A DNA stretch of 64,000 nt from an uncultured Paracoccaceae bacterium (GTDB lineage Bacteria; Pseudomonadota; Alphaproteobacteria; Rhodobacterales; Rhodobacteraceae). The first letter of the stretch is position 1, and every line of letters starts with the position of its first letter. A program made the translations under genes and the position numbers. This document shows positions 10,135 to 20,182 of the stretch, piece by piece. The DNA lies in NCBI GenBank assembly GCA_947496605.1, contig CANMDF010000002.1, positions 806,001 to 870,000 of the forward strand, in the 5' to 3' direction. The notes beneath the pieces were generated by a model. It saw nothing but the letters and a program-made list of their open reading frames with translations. It did no database searches and was not told where the DNA came from.

Positions 10135-10506
10135 ATGAAACACCCCGTAGATGTCCATGTTGGCAAACGAATCCGCCATCGTCGCTGGATGAATGGTACG
10201 ACACAACAGCAGTTGGCTGAGGCTGTCGGCATCAAGTTCCAGCAAATTCAAAAGTACGAAACTGGCATGAACCGCGTCAGCGCATCCCGCCTTTGGGATA
10301 TCGCTAAGGTATTGGGAGTAGAGATTTCTTTCTTCTTTGAAGGACTTGATGCCGAGCCAAATCCGAATGCGAATGCGTCGGATATGCCAGGCGATATCTT
10401 GACTGATAAAGAAGCCTTAGAACTTCTGCGTTCCTACTACGCGATCCCTGAAAACCAACGCCGGCGTTTGTTCGATCTTGCCCGCGTTCTGAGTGAGGCT
10501 GCTTAG
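10135..10506 (+). CDS. XRE-family HTH regulator (PhrR/PraR-like)
   Basis: HPVDVHVGKRIRHRRWMNGTTQQQLAEAVGIKFQQIQKYETGMNRVSASRLWDIAKVLGVEISFFFEG. Confidence 0.9.
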   Translation: MKHPVDVHVGKRIRHRRWMNGTTQQQLAEAVGIKFQQIQKYETGMNRVSASRLWDIAKVLGVEISFFFEGLDAEPNPNANASDMPGDILTDKEALELLRSYYAIPENQRRRLFDLARVLSEAA

Positions 10507-10582
10507 CCCACGACTTGACCTGTCATGCTGCGCCGCGTTACCGCCAATAGGAAACGTCGGCGCAGTTGAAGGGCACTCTTCC

Positions 10583-11392
10583 ATGGCAGTCTCGAAAACA
10601 ACTCAAACGGAACTTATAAAAGTGGCCCACGCGCTTGCGGACGCCGCTAGACCTGTCACGTTGGCATATTTCCGCGCATCGGGACTGGCCGCTGACAACA
10701 AAGACGCCGCTGGGTTTGATCCCGTTACGATTGCTGATCGCGATGCCGAAAAAGCTATGCGTGAGGTGCTGGCAAAAACCCGTCCCGATGATGCAATTCT
10801 GGGTGAAGAGTTCGGCCATCAAAGTGGCTCGACTGGTTTGACATGGGTCCTTGATCCGATCGACGGCACGCGCGGCTATATCAGCGGCACGCCAACTTGG
10901 GGTGTCTTGATATCGGTGGCTGATGCAGATGGTCCGCTATTTGGGCTGATCGATCAGCCGTACATCGGCGAGCGTTTTGTAGGCGGTTTCGGTGTCGCCG
11001 AAGTAGACGGCCCGACTGGTCGGACAGCTTTGTCTTGCAGACCGCCGCGCACTTTGGCCAAAGCAACAGTTCTGACGACATTTCCAGAGGTAGGGACACC
11101 CCAAGACCGCGCCGCATTTGAGGCGGTGGCAAGCCAAGCCCAACTGACGCGGTATGGGATGGATTGTTATGGATATGCTTTGTTAGCCGCTGGACAAGTT
11201 GATCTGGTGATCGAAGCGGGCCTGAATGCCTATGATATTCAGGCGCCCATTGCCGTCGTCCAAGCGGCAGGGGGCATCGTCACCAATTGGGAAGGCGGTC
11301 CTGTCCACAATGGTGGTCGTGCGCTGGCAGCGGCAAATGAGGCAATCCATGCCGAAGCGTTGGCTATTTTGCGAGAGGTCTCGCATGACTGA
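10583..11392 (+). CDS. hisN: Inositol monophosphatase family protein, probable histidinol-phosphatase
   Basis: IADRDAEKAMREVL...GEEFG...WVLDPIDGTRGYISGTPTWGVLI...YDIQAPIAVVQAAGG. Confidence 0.85.
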   Translation: MAVSKTTQTELIKVAHALADAARPVTLAYFRASGLAADNKDAAGFDPVTIADRDAEKAMREVLAKTRPDDAILGEEFGHQSGSTGLTWVLDPIDGTRGYISGTPTWGVLISVADADGPLFGLIDQPYIGERFVGGFGVAEVDGPTGRTALSCRPPRTLAKATVLTTFPEVGTPQDRAAFEAVASQAQLTRYGMDCYGYALLAAGQVDLVIEAGLNAYDIQAPIAVVQAAGGIVTNWEGGPVHNGGRALAAANEAIHAEALAILREVSHD

Positions 11393-12725
11393 TACATTGA
11401 TCAAAGGCGCGGACGTCATTCTGACGATGGATGACGCACGACGCGAACTGCACGGTGCTGATGTGTTGCTGGAAGGTGGCGTGATCAAACAGATTGGTCA
11501 TGATCTTATCGCACCAGAGGCAGAGGTTTTTCACGCCAAAGGTAAGATCATTACCCCTGGTTTAGTGAATACGCATCATCACCTCTATCAAACGCTGACC
11601 CGCGCGGTCCCCGGTGCCCAAGATGCGTTACTCTTTGGCTGGTTGCAGCGGCTTTATCCAATTTGGGCACGCTTTGGTCCCGAAGAAATGTTTGTGTCGG
11701 CCCAAGTTGGACTGGCAGAACTGGCTTTGTCTGGCTGCACGCTGACATCCGACCATCTTTATCTTTATCCGAATGGTGCCCGACTGGATGACACGATCGC
11801 CGCGGCACAGGATATCGGTCTGCGTTTTCATGCGACGCGCGGCGCGATGAGCATCGGTGAAAGTGACGGTGGCTTGCCGCCGGACGCGCTCGTGGAAGAT
11901 GAGCATGCCATTCTTGAGGACAGCATCCGGGTTATCGATGCATTCCATGATTCCAATCCCGGCGCGATGATACGTGTCGGCGTCGCACCCTGTAGTCCTT
12001 TTTCGGTAACCCGTGACTTAATGCGCGATGCCGCCGTTTTGGCACGGGACAAAGGTGTAATGATGCACACGCATTTGGCTGAAAACGACGAAGACATTGC
12101 CTATTCGCTCGAAAAATTTGGATGTCGCCCGGGACAATACGCAGAAGACCTTGGGTGGACTGGTGATGATGTCTGGCATGCCCATTGTGTGAAGCTCGAC
12201 ACGCGAGAGATTGATCTCTTTGCACGCAGCCGGACAGGTGTTGCGCATTGCCCGTGTTCAAACTGCCGTCTTGGATCCGGGATCGCGCCCGTCCGGCAAA
12301 TGCGGGACGCGGGCGTTCCAGTTGGGCTGGGTGTTGATGGCTCGGCCAGCAATGATGTGGGCAATTTGGTTGGTGAGGCGCGGCAAGCCATGTTGTTGCA
12401 ACGCGTGCAAAACGGGGCCGATGCAATGTCTGCACGCGAAGCGCTAGAGATTGCGACGCGCGGTGGTGCGCAGGTTTTAGGCCGTAATGACTGCGGACAG
12501 ATCGCTGTTGGCAAACGCGCGGATATTGCGATCTGGGATGCACACACGATTGAAAACGCCGGATCATGGGATCCTGCCGCATTGCTGCTGGCGGGGCCAA
12601 CCCGCGTTGACGCCTTGTTCGTTGAAGGCAGGCAGATCGTATCCGAAGGAAAGGTCATCACAATCGACCTACCAAATGTTGTAGAACGCCAAAACAACCT
12701 CGCGCGGAAACTTGCCGAAGACTAA
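11385..12725 (+). CDS. 8-oxoguanine deaminase / amidohydrolase
   Basis: VNTHHHLYQTLTRAVPGAQDALLFGWLQRLYPIWARF; SNCRLGSGIAPVRQMRDAGVPVGLGVDGSASND; ATG at 11385. Confidence 0.88.
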   Translation: MTDTLIKGADVILTMDDARRELHGADVLLEGGVIKQIGHDLIAPEAEVFHAKGKIITPGLVNTHHHLYQTLTRAVPGAQDALLFGWLQRLYPIWARFGPEEMFVSAQVGLAELALSGCTLTSDHLYLYPNGARLDDTIAAAQDIGLRFHATRGAMSIGESDGGLPPDALVEDEHAILEDSIRVIDAFHDSNPGAMIRVGVAPCSPFSVTRDLMRDAAVLARDKGVMMHTHLAENDEDIAYSLEKFGCRPGQYAEDLGWTGDDVWHAHCVKLDTREIDLFARSRTGVAHCPCSNCRLGSGIAPVRQMRDAGVPVGLGVDGSASNDVGNLVGEARQAMLLQRVQNGADAMSAREALEIATRGGAQVLGRNDCGQIAVGKRADIAIWDAHTIENAGSWDPAALLLAGPTRVDALFVEGRQIVSEGKVITIDLPNVVERQNNLARKLAED

Positions 12726-12824
12726 ATTCAATCAATTTCGGCAAGTTTCGGTCTAAATCATGCCACATTCAAACGCGACCAAGTGGACTTCGGTTTCTAA
12801 TCCCACTCCGGAAAGGGCGTCGCC

Positions 12825-13304
12825 ATGAAAAACATTCTCACCGTGTTTTTACTCTCAGCGATGGCGGCTTGTAGCACGGCGCCCGCACCTCAGACGACCT
12901 CAGTTGCAGCAACATCAGCTGCTACTGGGGTCGCTTCTGGTTTCACCGCAGACATAAACGCATTCCGCGCCAGTCAAGGACTAGGTGCTGTTCAACCTAA
13001 CGCCGCATTGACCCGCGCGGCCCAAGCACATGCCAATGACATGGCAAGTCGCGGTTACTTTTCGCATGAGTCCCCAAACGGTCCGAACGGCCGTAATTTC
13101 GTTGAACGCGCGAAAGCAGGCGGTTGCGCGTTGCGGTCCGGTGCCGAAAACATCGCAAATGGGCAACAATCCGAAAGCGCCGCTCTAACATCTTGGCAGA
13201 ATTCTGCAGGCCACCGCAGAAACATGCTGGTCCCAAGCTACACACAATATGGGCTAGGTCGTTCTGGAAACATCTGGGTGCTAAAGCTGGCCGCTAGCTG
13301 CTAG
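12825..13304 (+). CDS. CAP/SCP-domain secreted lipoprotein
   Basis: Lipobox LSAMAACS; ALTRAAQAHANDMASRGYFSHESPNG, GAENIANGQ, WQNSAGHRRNML. Confidence 0.9.
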   Translation: MKNILTVFLLSAMAACSTAPAPQTTSVAATSAATGVASGFTADINAFRASQGLGAVQPNAALTRAAQAHANDMASRGYFSHESPNGPNGRNFVERAKAGGCALRSGAENIANGQQSESAALTSWQNSAGHRRNMLVPSYTQYGLGRSGNIWVLKLAASC

Positions 13305-14590
13305 GCCTGCCTGACGCCAGCCACCCAAACATCCTTTATAGCGCGATCATCCCCCATCATGATGGTAGGGAACAGCGCATCCCAAATATCATTTGCGCGA
13401 TCAGTACGCTGCGCAATTGCTGGTGTAGATTGCAGATCGATGACTGTAATGTCTGCCGCTGCACCTGTTCCCAAATGCCCGATCTCACCGGACATCTTTA
13501 GCGCCGCTGCTGACCCCTCAGTGGCCAGCCACATCAGTTGAGCAGGATGCAGCGCTGTTCCGCGCAACTGTCCAATTTCATAGGCTGCAGCCATTGTGCG
13601 CAGCATGGAAAAAGAAGACCCGCCGCCCGTGTCGGTCGCAAGCCCAATTGCCAGTTTGGATTTTGCCAAACCCATCAGGTCGAATAATCCAGACCCGATG
13701 AAGGTGTTCGATGTCGGACAGTGCACCACTGCGGCACCGACTTCGGCTAGTCTTGCGATTTCGCGTGCTTCTAGATGGATCGAATGGCCATACAAACCGC
13801 GTTCGCCCAATAGGCCGAACATTTCATAGGTGTCCAGATAATCGCGGGCTTGCGGAAACAACTCTTTGACCCACGCAATCTCGGGCAGCTGTTCGCTAAG
13901 GTGTGTTTGCATCAGGCAATTCGGGTGTTCTGACCACAAAGCGCCCAATGCGGCCAATTGATCGGGTGTAGATGTAGGTGAAAACCGCGGGGTGATCGCA
14001 TATATCGCGCGACCTTTGCCGTGCCAATGGTCTAACAGTGCTTTGCTATCGTCATAGGCCGTCTGCGCGGTATCGCGTAGCGTGTCTGGCGCATTACGGT
14101 CCATACAGGTCTTACCTGCGACAACGGCCATGTTGCGGTGGGACGCAGCTTCAAAAAATGCATCAACGCTTTGCGGGTGGATCGTGCAAAAACTGGTCAG
14201 CGTTGTTGTGCCATGCGCCAACGCCAATTCAAGCGTGCGTTCCGCCACATCATTTGCATAGGCCCGATCACCAAATCGTGCCTCTTCCGGGAAAGTGTAG
14301 GTATTGAGCCAATCGATCAGTTGCTTGCCCCAACTCGCAATTATACCGGTTTGCGGATAATGCATATGGGCATCGACAAAGCCTGCGCTGATCAGTGCGT
14401 CTTGATAGTCAGTGACAACCGCGTCTGGATGATCGTGCAGTAGGGCCGCGCCATTTCCAATTGCCGAAATCTGATCACCATCAATGAGTACGCCACCTGC
14501 GCTGTCGAAATCGACGACATCTGCCCAATCCTCCAACAAAGGATTGCCTGAAAATCCAAGGGTTTGCCCCAAAAGTAAGTGCTTGGTCAT
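13301..14590 (-). CDS. guaD: Guanine deaminase
   Basis: ALISAGFVDAHMHYPQTGIIASWGKQLIDWLNTYTFPEEARF; LGLATDTGGGSSFSMLRTM-type C-terminal region. Confidence 0.9.
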   Translation of the reverse strand: MTKHLLLGQTLGFSGNPLLEDWADVVDFDSAGGVLIDGDQISAIGNGAALLHDHPDAVVTDYQDALISAGFVDAHMHYPQTGIIASWGKQLIDWLNTYTFPEEARFGDRAYANDVAERTLELALAHGTTTLTSFCTIHPQSVDAFFEAASHRNMAVVAGKTCMDRNAPDTLRDTAQTAYDDSKALLDHWHGKGRAIYAITPRFSPTSTPDQLAALGALWSEHPNCLMQTHLSEQLPEIAWVKELFPQARDYLDTYEMFGLLGERGLYGHSIHLEAREIARLAEVGAAVVHCPTSNTFIGSGLFDLMGLAKSKLAIGLATDTGGGSSFSMLRTMAAAYEIGQLRGTALHPAQLMWLATEGSAAALKMSGEIGHLGTGAAADITVIDLQSTPAIAQRTDRANDIWDALFPTIMMGDDRAIKDVWVAGVRQA

Positions 14591-14691
14591 AGGTTCACCA
14601 TATGGTCCCGTTTGCATGGGGTAAATCGCAGAAATCCAAGTTGTGCCGCAGGACGAAGCGGCTATGTTGAATTGAGCGCAAAGGATGTTTC

Positions 14692-16062
14692 ATGGCCGAA
14701 CCAGAGAGCACCGAAGACGAAGCATTTGGTATCACTGACAGATTGGTCAGTGATGTGCTCGATGCTGTGGGTCGCAGTGATGGTGCGTTCCTCAGCGACG
14801 CTCTCGATCCGATGCACCCGGCGGATGTGGCCCACCTACTTGAACAAGTCGACGCGCGTGATCGTCGTGCACTTTTAGTCGCGTGGCCCGGTGGTCTTGA
14901 AGGCGATGTTCTGTCCGAATTGGACGAAGAACTGCGCGAAGAGGTCATCGAACAACTCGCCCCGTCTGAGCTGGCCGAAGCGGTGCGCGATCTGGAAAGC
15001 GATGATGTTGTTGACCTCGTTGAATACCTTGATGATGCACAGCAAGAGGCGGTTCTTGATGCGCTGGATGCGGGCGATCGCGCTGTTGTTGAACAAGCGT
15101 TGGCCTACCCCGAGGAATCCGCGGGCCGTCACATGCAGTCCGAACTGGTGCGCGCGCCCGAACATTGGACCGTTGGCGAAGCGATTGATTATCTGCGCTC
15201 TGATGTGGTGCTGCCTGATCAGTTTTACCACATCATTTTGGTTGATCCACGGCTTAAGGCGACCGGCTATGTCACGCTGGGTCGGGTCCTGAGCCATGCA
15301 CGCGATACGCCGCTGCGTGCTCTGACCGAAGATACGTTCCGGACCTTCCATGTCGCGCAAGACGTGGAAGAAGTGGCACAAGCCATCAACCACTATCACA
15401 TGATCACAGCGCCGGTTGTGGATGACGACGACCGGATTGTCGGTGTCATCACAATCGACGATGCGATGGCGTTCTTGGAAGAAGAGGCAGAAGAAGACAT
15501 CCTGCGCCTTGCTGGTGTTGGCGAAGGCAGCCTCTCAGACCGTGTGATCGCAACGACCAAACGGCGCTTTCCGTGGCTTGCGGTTAATCTGGTTACTGCG
15601 ATCTTCGCCTCGATGGTGATTTCACTGTTTGAGGAAACCATAGCCGGTCTGGTGGCGCTGGCGGTCTTGATGCCCATTGTCGCGTCGATGGGTGGCAATG
15701 CAGGCACCCAGTCGCTGACGGTTGCGGTGCGTGCGCTCGCGACACGCGACCTGACCACCGCAAACGTCTGGCGCGTCATCAAACGAGAGGTGTTGGTTGG
15801 CCTGATCAACGGCTTGATATTTGCTGTCGTCATGGGCATCGTGGGCGTCGTCTGGTTCGGTTCACCCATGCTGGGTGTGGTGATCGCGGTAGCGATGGTG
15901 ATCAACATGGTGGTTGCTGGTTTTGCGGGGACTGTCATTCCGGTTGTCTTGGAAAAAATGGGCGTCGATCCCGCACTTGCATCAGGCGCTTTTGTGACAA
16001 CGGTCACAGATGTTGTCGGCTTCTTTGCCTTTCTTGGGCTCGCCGCCATGTGGTTATTGTGA
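14692..16062 (+). CDS. mgtE: Magnesium transporter MgtE
   Basis: LHPADVAHLLEQ-type N-domain, CBS domains, ASMGGNAGTQSLTVAVRALATRDL. Confidence 0.95.
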   Translation: MAEPESTEDEAFGITDRLVSDVLDAVGRSDGAFLSDALDPMHPADVAHLLEQVDARDRRALLVAWPGGLEGDVLSELDEELREEVIEQLAPSELAEAVRDLESDDVVDLVEYLDDAQQEAVLDALDAGDRAVVEQALAYPEESAGRHMQSELVRAPEHWTVGEAIDYLRSDVVLPDQFYHIILVDPRLKATGYVTLGRVLSHARDTPLRALTEDTFRTFHVAQDVEEVAQAINHYHMITAPVVDDDDRIVGVITIDDAMAFLEEEAEEDILRLAGVGEGSLSDRVIATTKRRFPWLAVNLVTAIFASMVISLFEETIAGLVALAVLMPIVASMGGNAGTQSLTVAVRALATRDLTTANVWRVIKREVLVGLINGLIFAVVMGIVGVVWFGSPMLGVVIAVAMVINMVVAGFAGTVIPVVLEKMGVDPALASGAFVTTVTDVVGFFAFLGLAAMWLL

Positions 16063-16602
16063 ATGGATAAAACCGCTGCACGCACCGCCGCTTTCGCCCG
16101 TCGCAAAGCAGCCCATATGCCGCATACCGCAACGGCCGGCTACCTCAGTGAAGTGCTTGCCGGATATCGCGGTGTCCCCTTGGCAGGCTATATGGCCATG
16201 CGCACCGAGATCGACCCAACCCCGACGATGGCAGAGGCCACAGCCCACGGACCTGTCGGTGTGCCGGTGATCATCGGGGCAGGGCAGCCGCTAAAGTTCC
16301 GCGCATGGGAACCTGATTGCAAGCTGATCAAAGGCGAATTCGGCGCGATGATCCCTGAAGCAGGGGCATGGATGACCCCACAAATCGTCATCGTGCCGCT
16401 TGTCGCATTCGACCGCCGCGGCGGGCGCTTAGGGTATGGGGGTGGTTTCTACGACCGGACCCTGGAAAAACTCCGCGCGGCACAACCCACAATGGCGATT
16501 GGCTTTGCCTACACCGCCCAGGAAGACGACAACCTGCCTCTGGAACCAACAGATCAGCCGCTCGACCTGATTGTGACCGAGCAAGGCATCATCACACCCT
16601 GA
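16063..16602 (+). CDS. 5-formyltetrahydrofolate cyclo-ligase
   Basis: IVPLVAFDRRGGRLGYGGGFYDRTL; starts immediately after the mgtE stop. Confidence 0.92.
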   Translation: MDKTAARTAAFARRKAAHMPHTATAGYLSEVLAGYRGVPLAGYMAMRTEIDPTPTMAEATAHGPVGVPVIIGAGQPLKFRAWEPDCKLIKGEFGAMIPEAGAWMTPQIVIVPLVAFDRRGGRLGYGGGFYDRTLEKLRAAQPTMAIGFAYTAQEDDNLPLEPTDQPLDLIVTEQGIITP

Positions 16603-16605
16603 TTA

Positions 16606-16662
16606 TCTTCTTATGTTCAAAAATACCTCGGGGGAGGCCGCAGGCCGGGGGCAGAGCCCCAA
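16606..16662 (-). repeat. Copy of dispersed intergenic element (GCCTCC..GAGGTATTTTT type), between convergent genes
   Basis: Reverse strand: GGGGCTCTGCCCCCGGCCTGCGGCCTCCCCCGAGGTATTTTTGAACATAAGAAG. Confidence 0.6.
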
Positions 16663-16665
16663 GCA

Positions 16666-17415
16666 CTACTCTTCCGCAAACGCCGCCATCACCTCATCAG
16701 AGGCTTCAAAGTTTGACGTCACACGCTGCACATCATCGTCTTCCTCCAACGTGTCCAAAAGCTTCATGAGCTTGGTCAGGCCCTCAACGTCCAGTTCGGT
16801 CGTCATGTTAGGCTTCCAGATCAGTTTGGTTGATTCTGTCTCGCCCAGTTCTGCTTCCAACGCGGTGGATACGTCGTTCAGATCCGTATCTGCGCAATAA
16901 ATGACATGGTTCTCATCATCGCTCTGCACATCCTCGGCCCCCGCTTCGATAGCGGCCATCATCACCGTATCCGCGTCAGCAACCGCGGCGGGGTAAACCA
17001 CCTCGCCCTTGCGGTCGAACATAAAGCCGACCGAGCCGGTTTCACCAAGGTTTCCACCATTCTTAGAGAAAGTAGACCGCACTGTTGAGGCCGTGCGGTT
17101 CCGGTTATCTGTCATCGTCTCAACGATCACAGCGACGCCGTTGGGGCCATAACCTTCATAGCGGATTTCGTCATAGTTTTCGGCATCACCGCCTTGCGAT
17201 TTCTTGATCGCGCGGTCGATCACGTCTTTCGGCACCGAGCTCGACTTTGCCTCTTTCACAGCCATCCGCAAACGCGGGTTTTTATCCGGATCGGGGTCGC
17301 CCATTTTGGCGGCAACGGTGATTTCCTTGGCCAGCTTTGAAAACAGCTTGGACCGCAGTTTGTCCTGCCGTCCCTTGCGGTGCTGAATATTCGCCCATTT
17401 GGAGTGGCCAGCCAT
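16666..17415 (-). CDS. YebC/PmpR family transcriptional regulator
   Basis: [39 protein letters not shown]. Confidence 0.97.
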   Translation of the reverse strand: MAGHSKWANIQHRKGRQDKLRSKLFSKLAKEITVAAKMGDPDPDKNPRLRMAVKEAKSSSVPKDVIDRAIKKSQGGDAENYDEIRYEGYGPNGVAVIVETMTDNRNRTASTVRSTFSKNGGNLGETGSVGFMFDRKGEVVYPAAVADADTVMMAAIEAGAEDVQSDDENHVIYCADTDLNDVSTALEAELGETESTKLIWKPNMTTELDVEGLTKLMKLLDTLEEDDDVQRVTSNFEASDEVMAAFAEE

Positions 17416-17487
17416 TGGAAACCTCGTCTTTTATAGCATTAATCTGCGCCTCTATACGGCAAGCAGCCCAGCCCCCGCAACCCCGCG

Positions 17488-19269
17488 CTAGAGCGGCCAA
17501 ATGAACGGGATGACGAAGGAAACAATAGGTGCAAGCGACAGGTTTAATGGTACCCCGAATTTTAGAAAATCGCTAAACCGATAGCCGCCCGGCCCATAGA
17601 CCAGCGTATTGGTTTGATATCCAATGGGCGTCGCAAAACTCGCGCTCGCCGCAATCATGACGGCTACGACCAATGGGCGTGGATCAACGCCAAGTGCGGC
17701 TGCCAAACCTATGGCAATCGGGGTCATGACAACGGCGACCGCGTTATTCGACACCAGTTCGGTCAGAATGCTGGATAGCAAATAGACTGCCAAGACCACA
17801 AAAAACGGCGGCAAGACCAACATGACAGGCGACAACGTGTCAGCAATGATCGCGACAGCACCAGAAGACTGCAATGCCGACCCCACGCCCAACATTGCAA
17901 AAATCAACGCAAGCAAGCGGCCATCGACATAAGAAAATGCCTCATCTGCATCAATGCAGCCTGTCATCAGCACGACGGTCACGCCGATCATTGCGAGCAT
18001 CAAAATAGGGGCAACGCCCAATGCCGCAAGGACGACAACGCTTAGTAACACAGCAATCGCGACCCAAGCCCGTCCACGGCGATACGCCCGTTGTGACGGC
18101 TCTGACACATCCCCAAGGTTCATGTCTTCGCTCAGCCGTTGAATATCCTCAGGCGCACCTTCCAACAGTAACGTGTCACCAACTTTTACGATAATATCGT
18201 CAATCTGTGCACTGATATTGGCATCGCGCCGATGTACCGCCAGTGGATAGACAGCATAGCGTCTGCGCAAACGCATCGCGCCCAGTCGTCGGCCAACCAT
18301 CTTGCAGTTGGGTGTAATCAACACTTCGACGGTCGTTGTCTCAACGGCTGATACCTGATCAACAGGGCGCAGCTCCTTGTTTTCCTGCAACGACAGCAAC
18401 TCGGCCATTTCGGTGCGCAAAACCACGCGGTCTCCAACTTGCAAGCTGACGGCCTTAAGATTGCGACGCAGTGACGTGTCACCGCGCACCACATCAATCA
18501 AGCGCACACCATCACGTTTGAAGAGCGCAATGTCAGTCACTTCGCGGTCAATCAGGTTGCTTTCATGAGGGATCACGACCTCAGAAAAGAACTTCTTCTT
18601 CGACCGGTCTGACAGCATCGTTGCCATGCTTTGCCGGTCCGGTAAAAGTCGCGGGGCCATGAAATAGAGGTATGTGAATGTCCACAAAACCACGACAACG
18701 CCAATTGGAAAGATCTCTAGAATCCCAAACGGTTCCAGCCCAGATGATCGCGCAACCCCATCAACCAACAGGTTCGTCGACGTGCCCAGTAGTGTCATCG
18801 TACCGCCAACAATCGCGGCATAGCTCAGCGGAATCAAAAGCTTGGACGCAGATGTGCCTAATGTACGTGCCAGTTGCACAAAGACCGGGATCATCACGAC
18901 AACCAATGGCGTGTTATTCATAATAGCACTGGCGAAGGCCACAAAAACCAACCCGCCGCCGATCGCGCGGGCCGGGCTGACTTTGGCCTGGCGTTCCGCG
19001 ATCTGTGTCATTGCATTTAACGCGCCCGTCCGCACCAGTGCGCCGACGATGATAAACATCGCCGCAATTGTCCAAGGGGCTGGGTTTGCAAGCGCCATGA
19101 CAGCTGCTTCATAGGGCAAAACGCCCGTCGCCAGCAAAACCGACACGCCAATCATCGCGACCACTTCGGTTGGATACACTTCACGTAGGAACATCAAGAA
19201 CATGCCCAGCACGACGACCATTGTCAGGACTGCACTTTGCGTCTGCGTGAGTGAAAAGACATTATCCAT
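17488..19269 (-). CDS. SLC13 (DASS)-type permease with TrkA-C domains
   Basis: Multi-TM; NNTPLVVVMIPVFVQLARTLGTSASKLLIPLSYAAIVGGTMTLLGTSTNLLVDGVA; central TrkA-C-like region. Confidence 0.9.
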   Translation of the reverse strand: MDNVFSLTQTQSAVLTMVVVLGMFLMFLREVYPTEVVAMIGVSVLLATGVLPYEAAVMALANPAPWTIAAMFIIVGALVRTGALNAMTQIAERQAKVSPARAIGGGLVFVAFASAIMNNTPLVVVMIPVFVQLARTLGTSASKLLIPLSYAAIVGGTMTLLGTSTNLLVDGVARSSGLEPFGILEIFPIGVVVVLWTFTYLYFMAPRLLPDRQSMATMLSDRSKKKFFSEVVIPHESNLIDREVTDIALFKRDGVRLIDVVRGDTSLRRNLKAVSLQVGDRVVLRTEMAELLSLQENKELRPVDQVSAVETTTVEVLITPNCKMVGRRLGAMRLRRRYAVYPLAVHRRDANISAQIDDIIVKVGDTLLLEGAPEDIQRLSEDMNLGDVSEPSQRAYRRGRAWVAIAVLLSVVVLAALGVAPILMLAMIGVTVVLMTGCIDADEAFSYVDGRLLALIFAMLGVGSALQSSGAVAIIADTLSPVMLVLPPFFVVLAVYLLSSILTELVSNNAVAVVMTPIAIGLAAALGVDPRPLVVAVMIAASASFATPIGYQTNTLVYGPGGYRFSDFLKFGVPLNLSLAPIVSFVIPFIWPL

Positions 19270-20182
19270 GGGGTTCAGTTTCGCCTAAGGGTAGAGGATC
19301 AGCAACCCGCGGCTGCACGAGGCTGAGGCCAACAGCCATGAACGCCAGCGCAAGCCATATCCAAAGGCTGTAGGTTTCCCCCAGCAAAAGCATTGCCCAA
19401 AATACGCCTGATCCCGTCACGACATAACTGACTTGGCCTGCAAAAACTGATCCCGCGCGTGCGATCAACCAAACATAGCCCGCATAGACCAACACATGGA
19501 TGATCGAGCTAAGCAGCATCGTGAAATCTGCCAATAAGAAAGGTGATTGCGGCACAAAAAACTGCTCTGTCCCCAATGCTAGCGGCAAGGCGATAACTGT
19601 CCCAATGGCAGACGCACCAAAGAGTACCTGAAAGGGGTCAAGACCTGCCGTGCCCCAACGCGCCACGATATTCCCTTCGCAAGCGTAACAAAACGGGGCG
19701 ATAAGGGCTAAAGGTAGGAAAACAATCATCGCGCGTTCGGGCAAGCTGGCCTCGGGCAATGCTATGAAGGCGACCCCGATCAAGCCAAAGCACAGACCGC
19801 CCAAGCGCCGAAACGAAAACCTGTCGTTGCCAAGCGCCAACGCAATCGGAAAGGCCATCATGGGGATCGTGGCAATCACGATAGACATAATGCCAGATGG
19901 CAGATGGAATGCCGCGCGAAAACTGGTGTAGCCGGGGATCAAGGTCCCGATGGTCGCGATCATCAACCAAACAGCCAGGGTTTTGCGTGTAAAAGGCATC
20001 CGACCCATCTGACGCCACCGCAACACACCAAGCAGCACAGCACCGATCAGCATTTGCCAAAAGACGATCCCAAAGGGTTGGTATCCAGCCGTCACGGTGA
20101 TCTTGATCAAAGGCTGCGTTAGCCCCCAACCGCAGCCTAACAGCAAAAGAAAACCTGTCAGCCGCGCCCGCTCAGTGATCAT
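19262..20182 (-). CDS. EamA-type DMT transporter
   Basis: Ten-TM pattern, GCGWGLTQPLIKITVTAGYQPFGIVFWQM. Confidence 0.85.
   Translation of the reverse strand: MITERARLTGFLLLLGCGWGLTQPLIKITVTAGYQPFGIVFWQMLIGAVLLGVLRWRQMGRMPFTRKTLAVWLMIATIGTLIPGYTSFRAAFHLPSGIMSIVIATIPMMAFPIALALGNDRFSFRRLGGLCFGLIGVAFIALPEASLPERAMIVFLPLALIAPFCYACEGNIVARWGTAGLDPFQVLFGASAIGTVIALPLALGTEQFFVPQSPFLLADFTMLLSSIIHVLVYAGYVWLIARAGSVFAGQVSYVVTGSGVFWAMLLLGETYSLWIWLALAFMAVGLSLVQPRVADPLPLGETEPHG

Noticed and set aside
11932-12600. 222-aa antisense ORF inside the 8-oxoguanine deaminase gene
   Set aside because: Shadow ORF rich in R/H/P/S typical of an opposite-strand frame; no domain.
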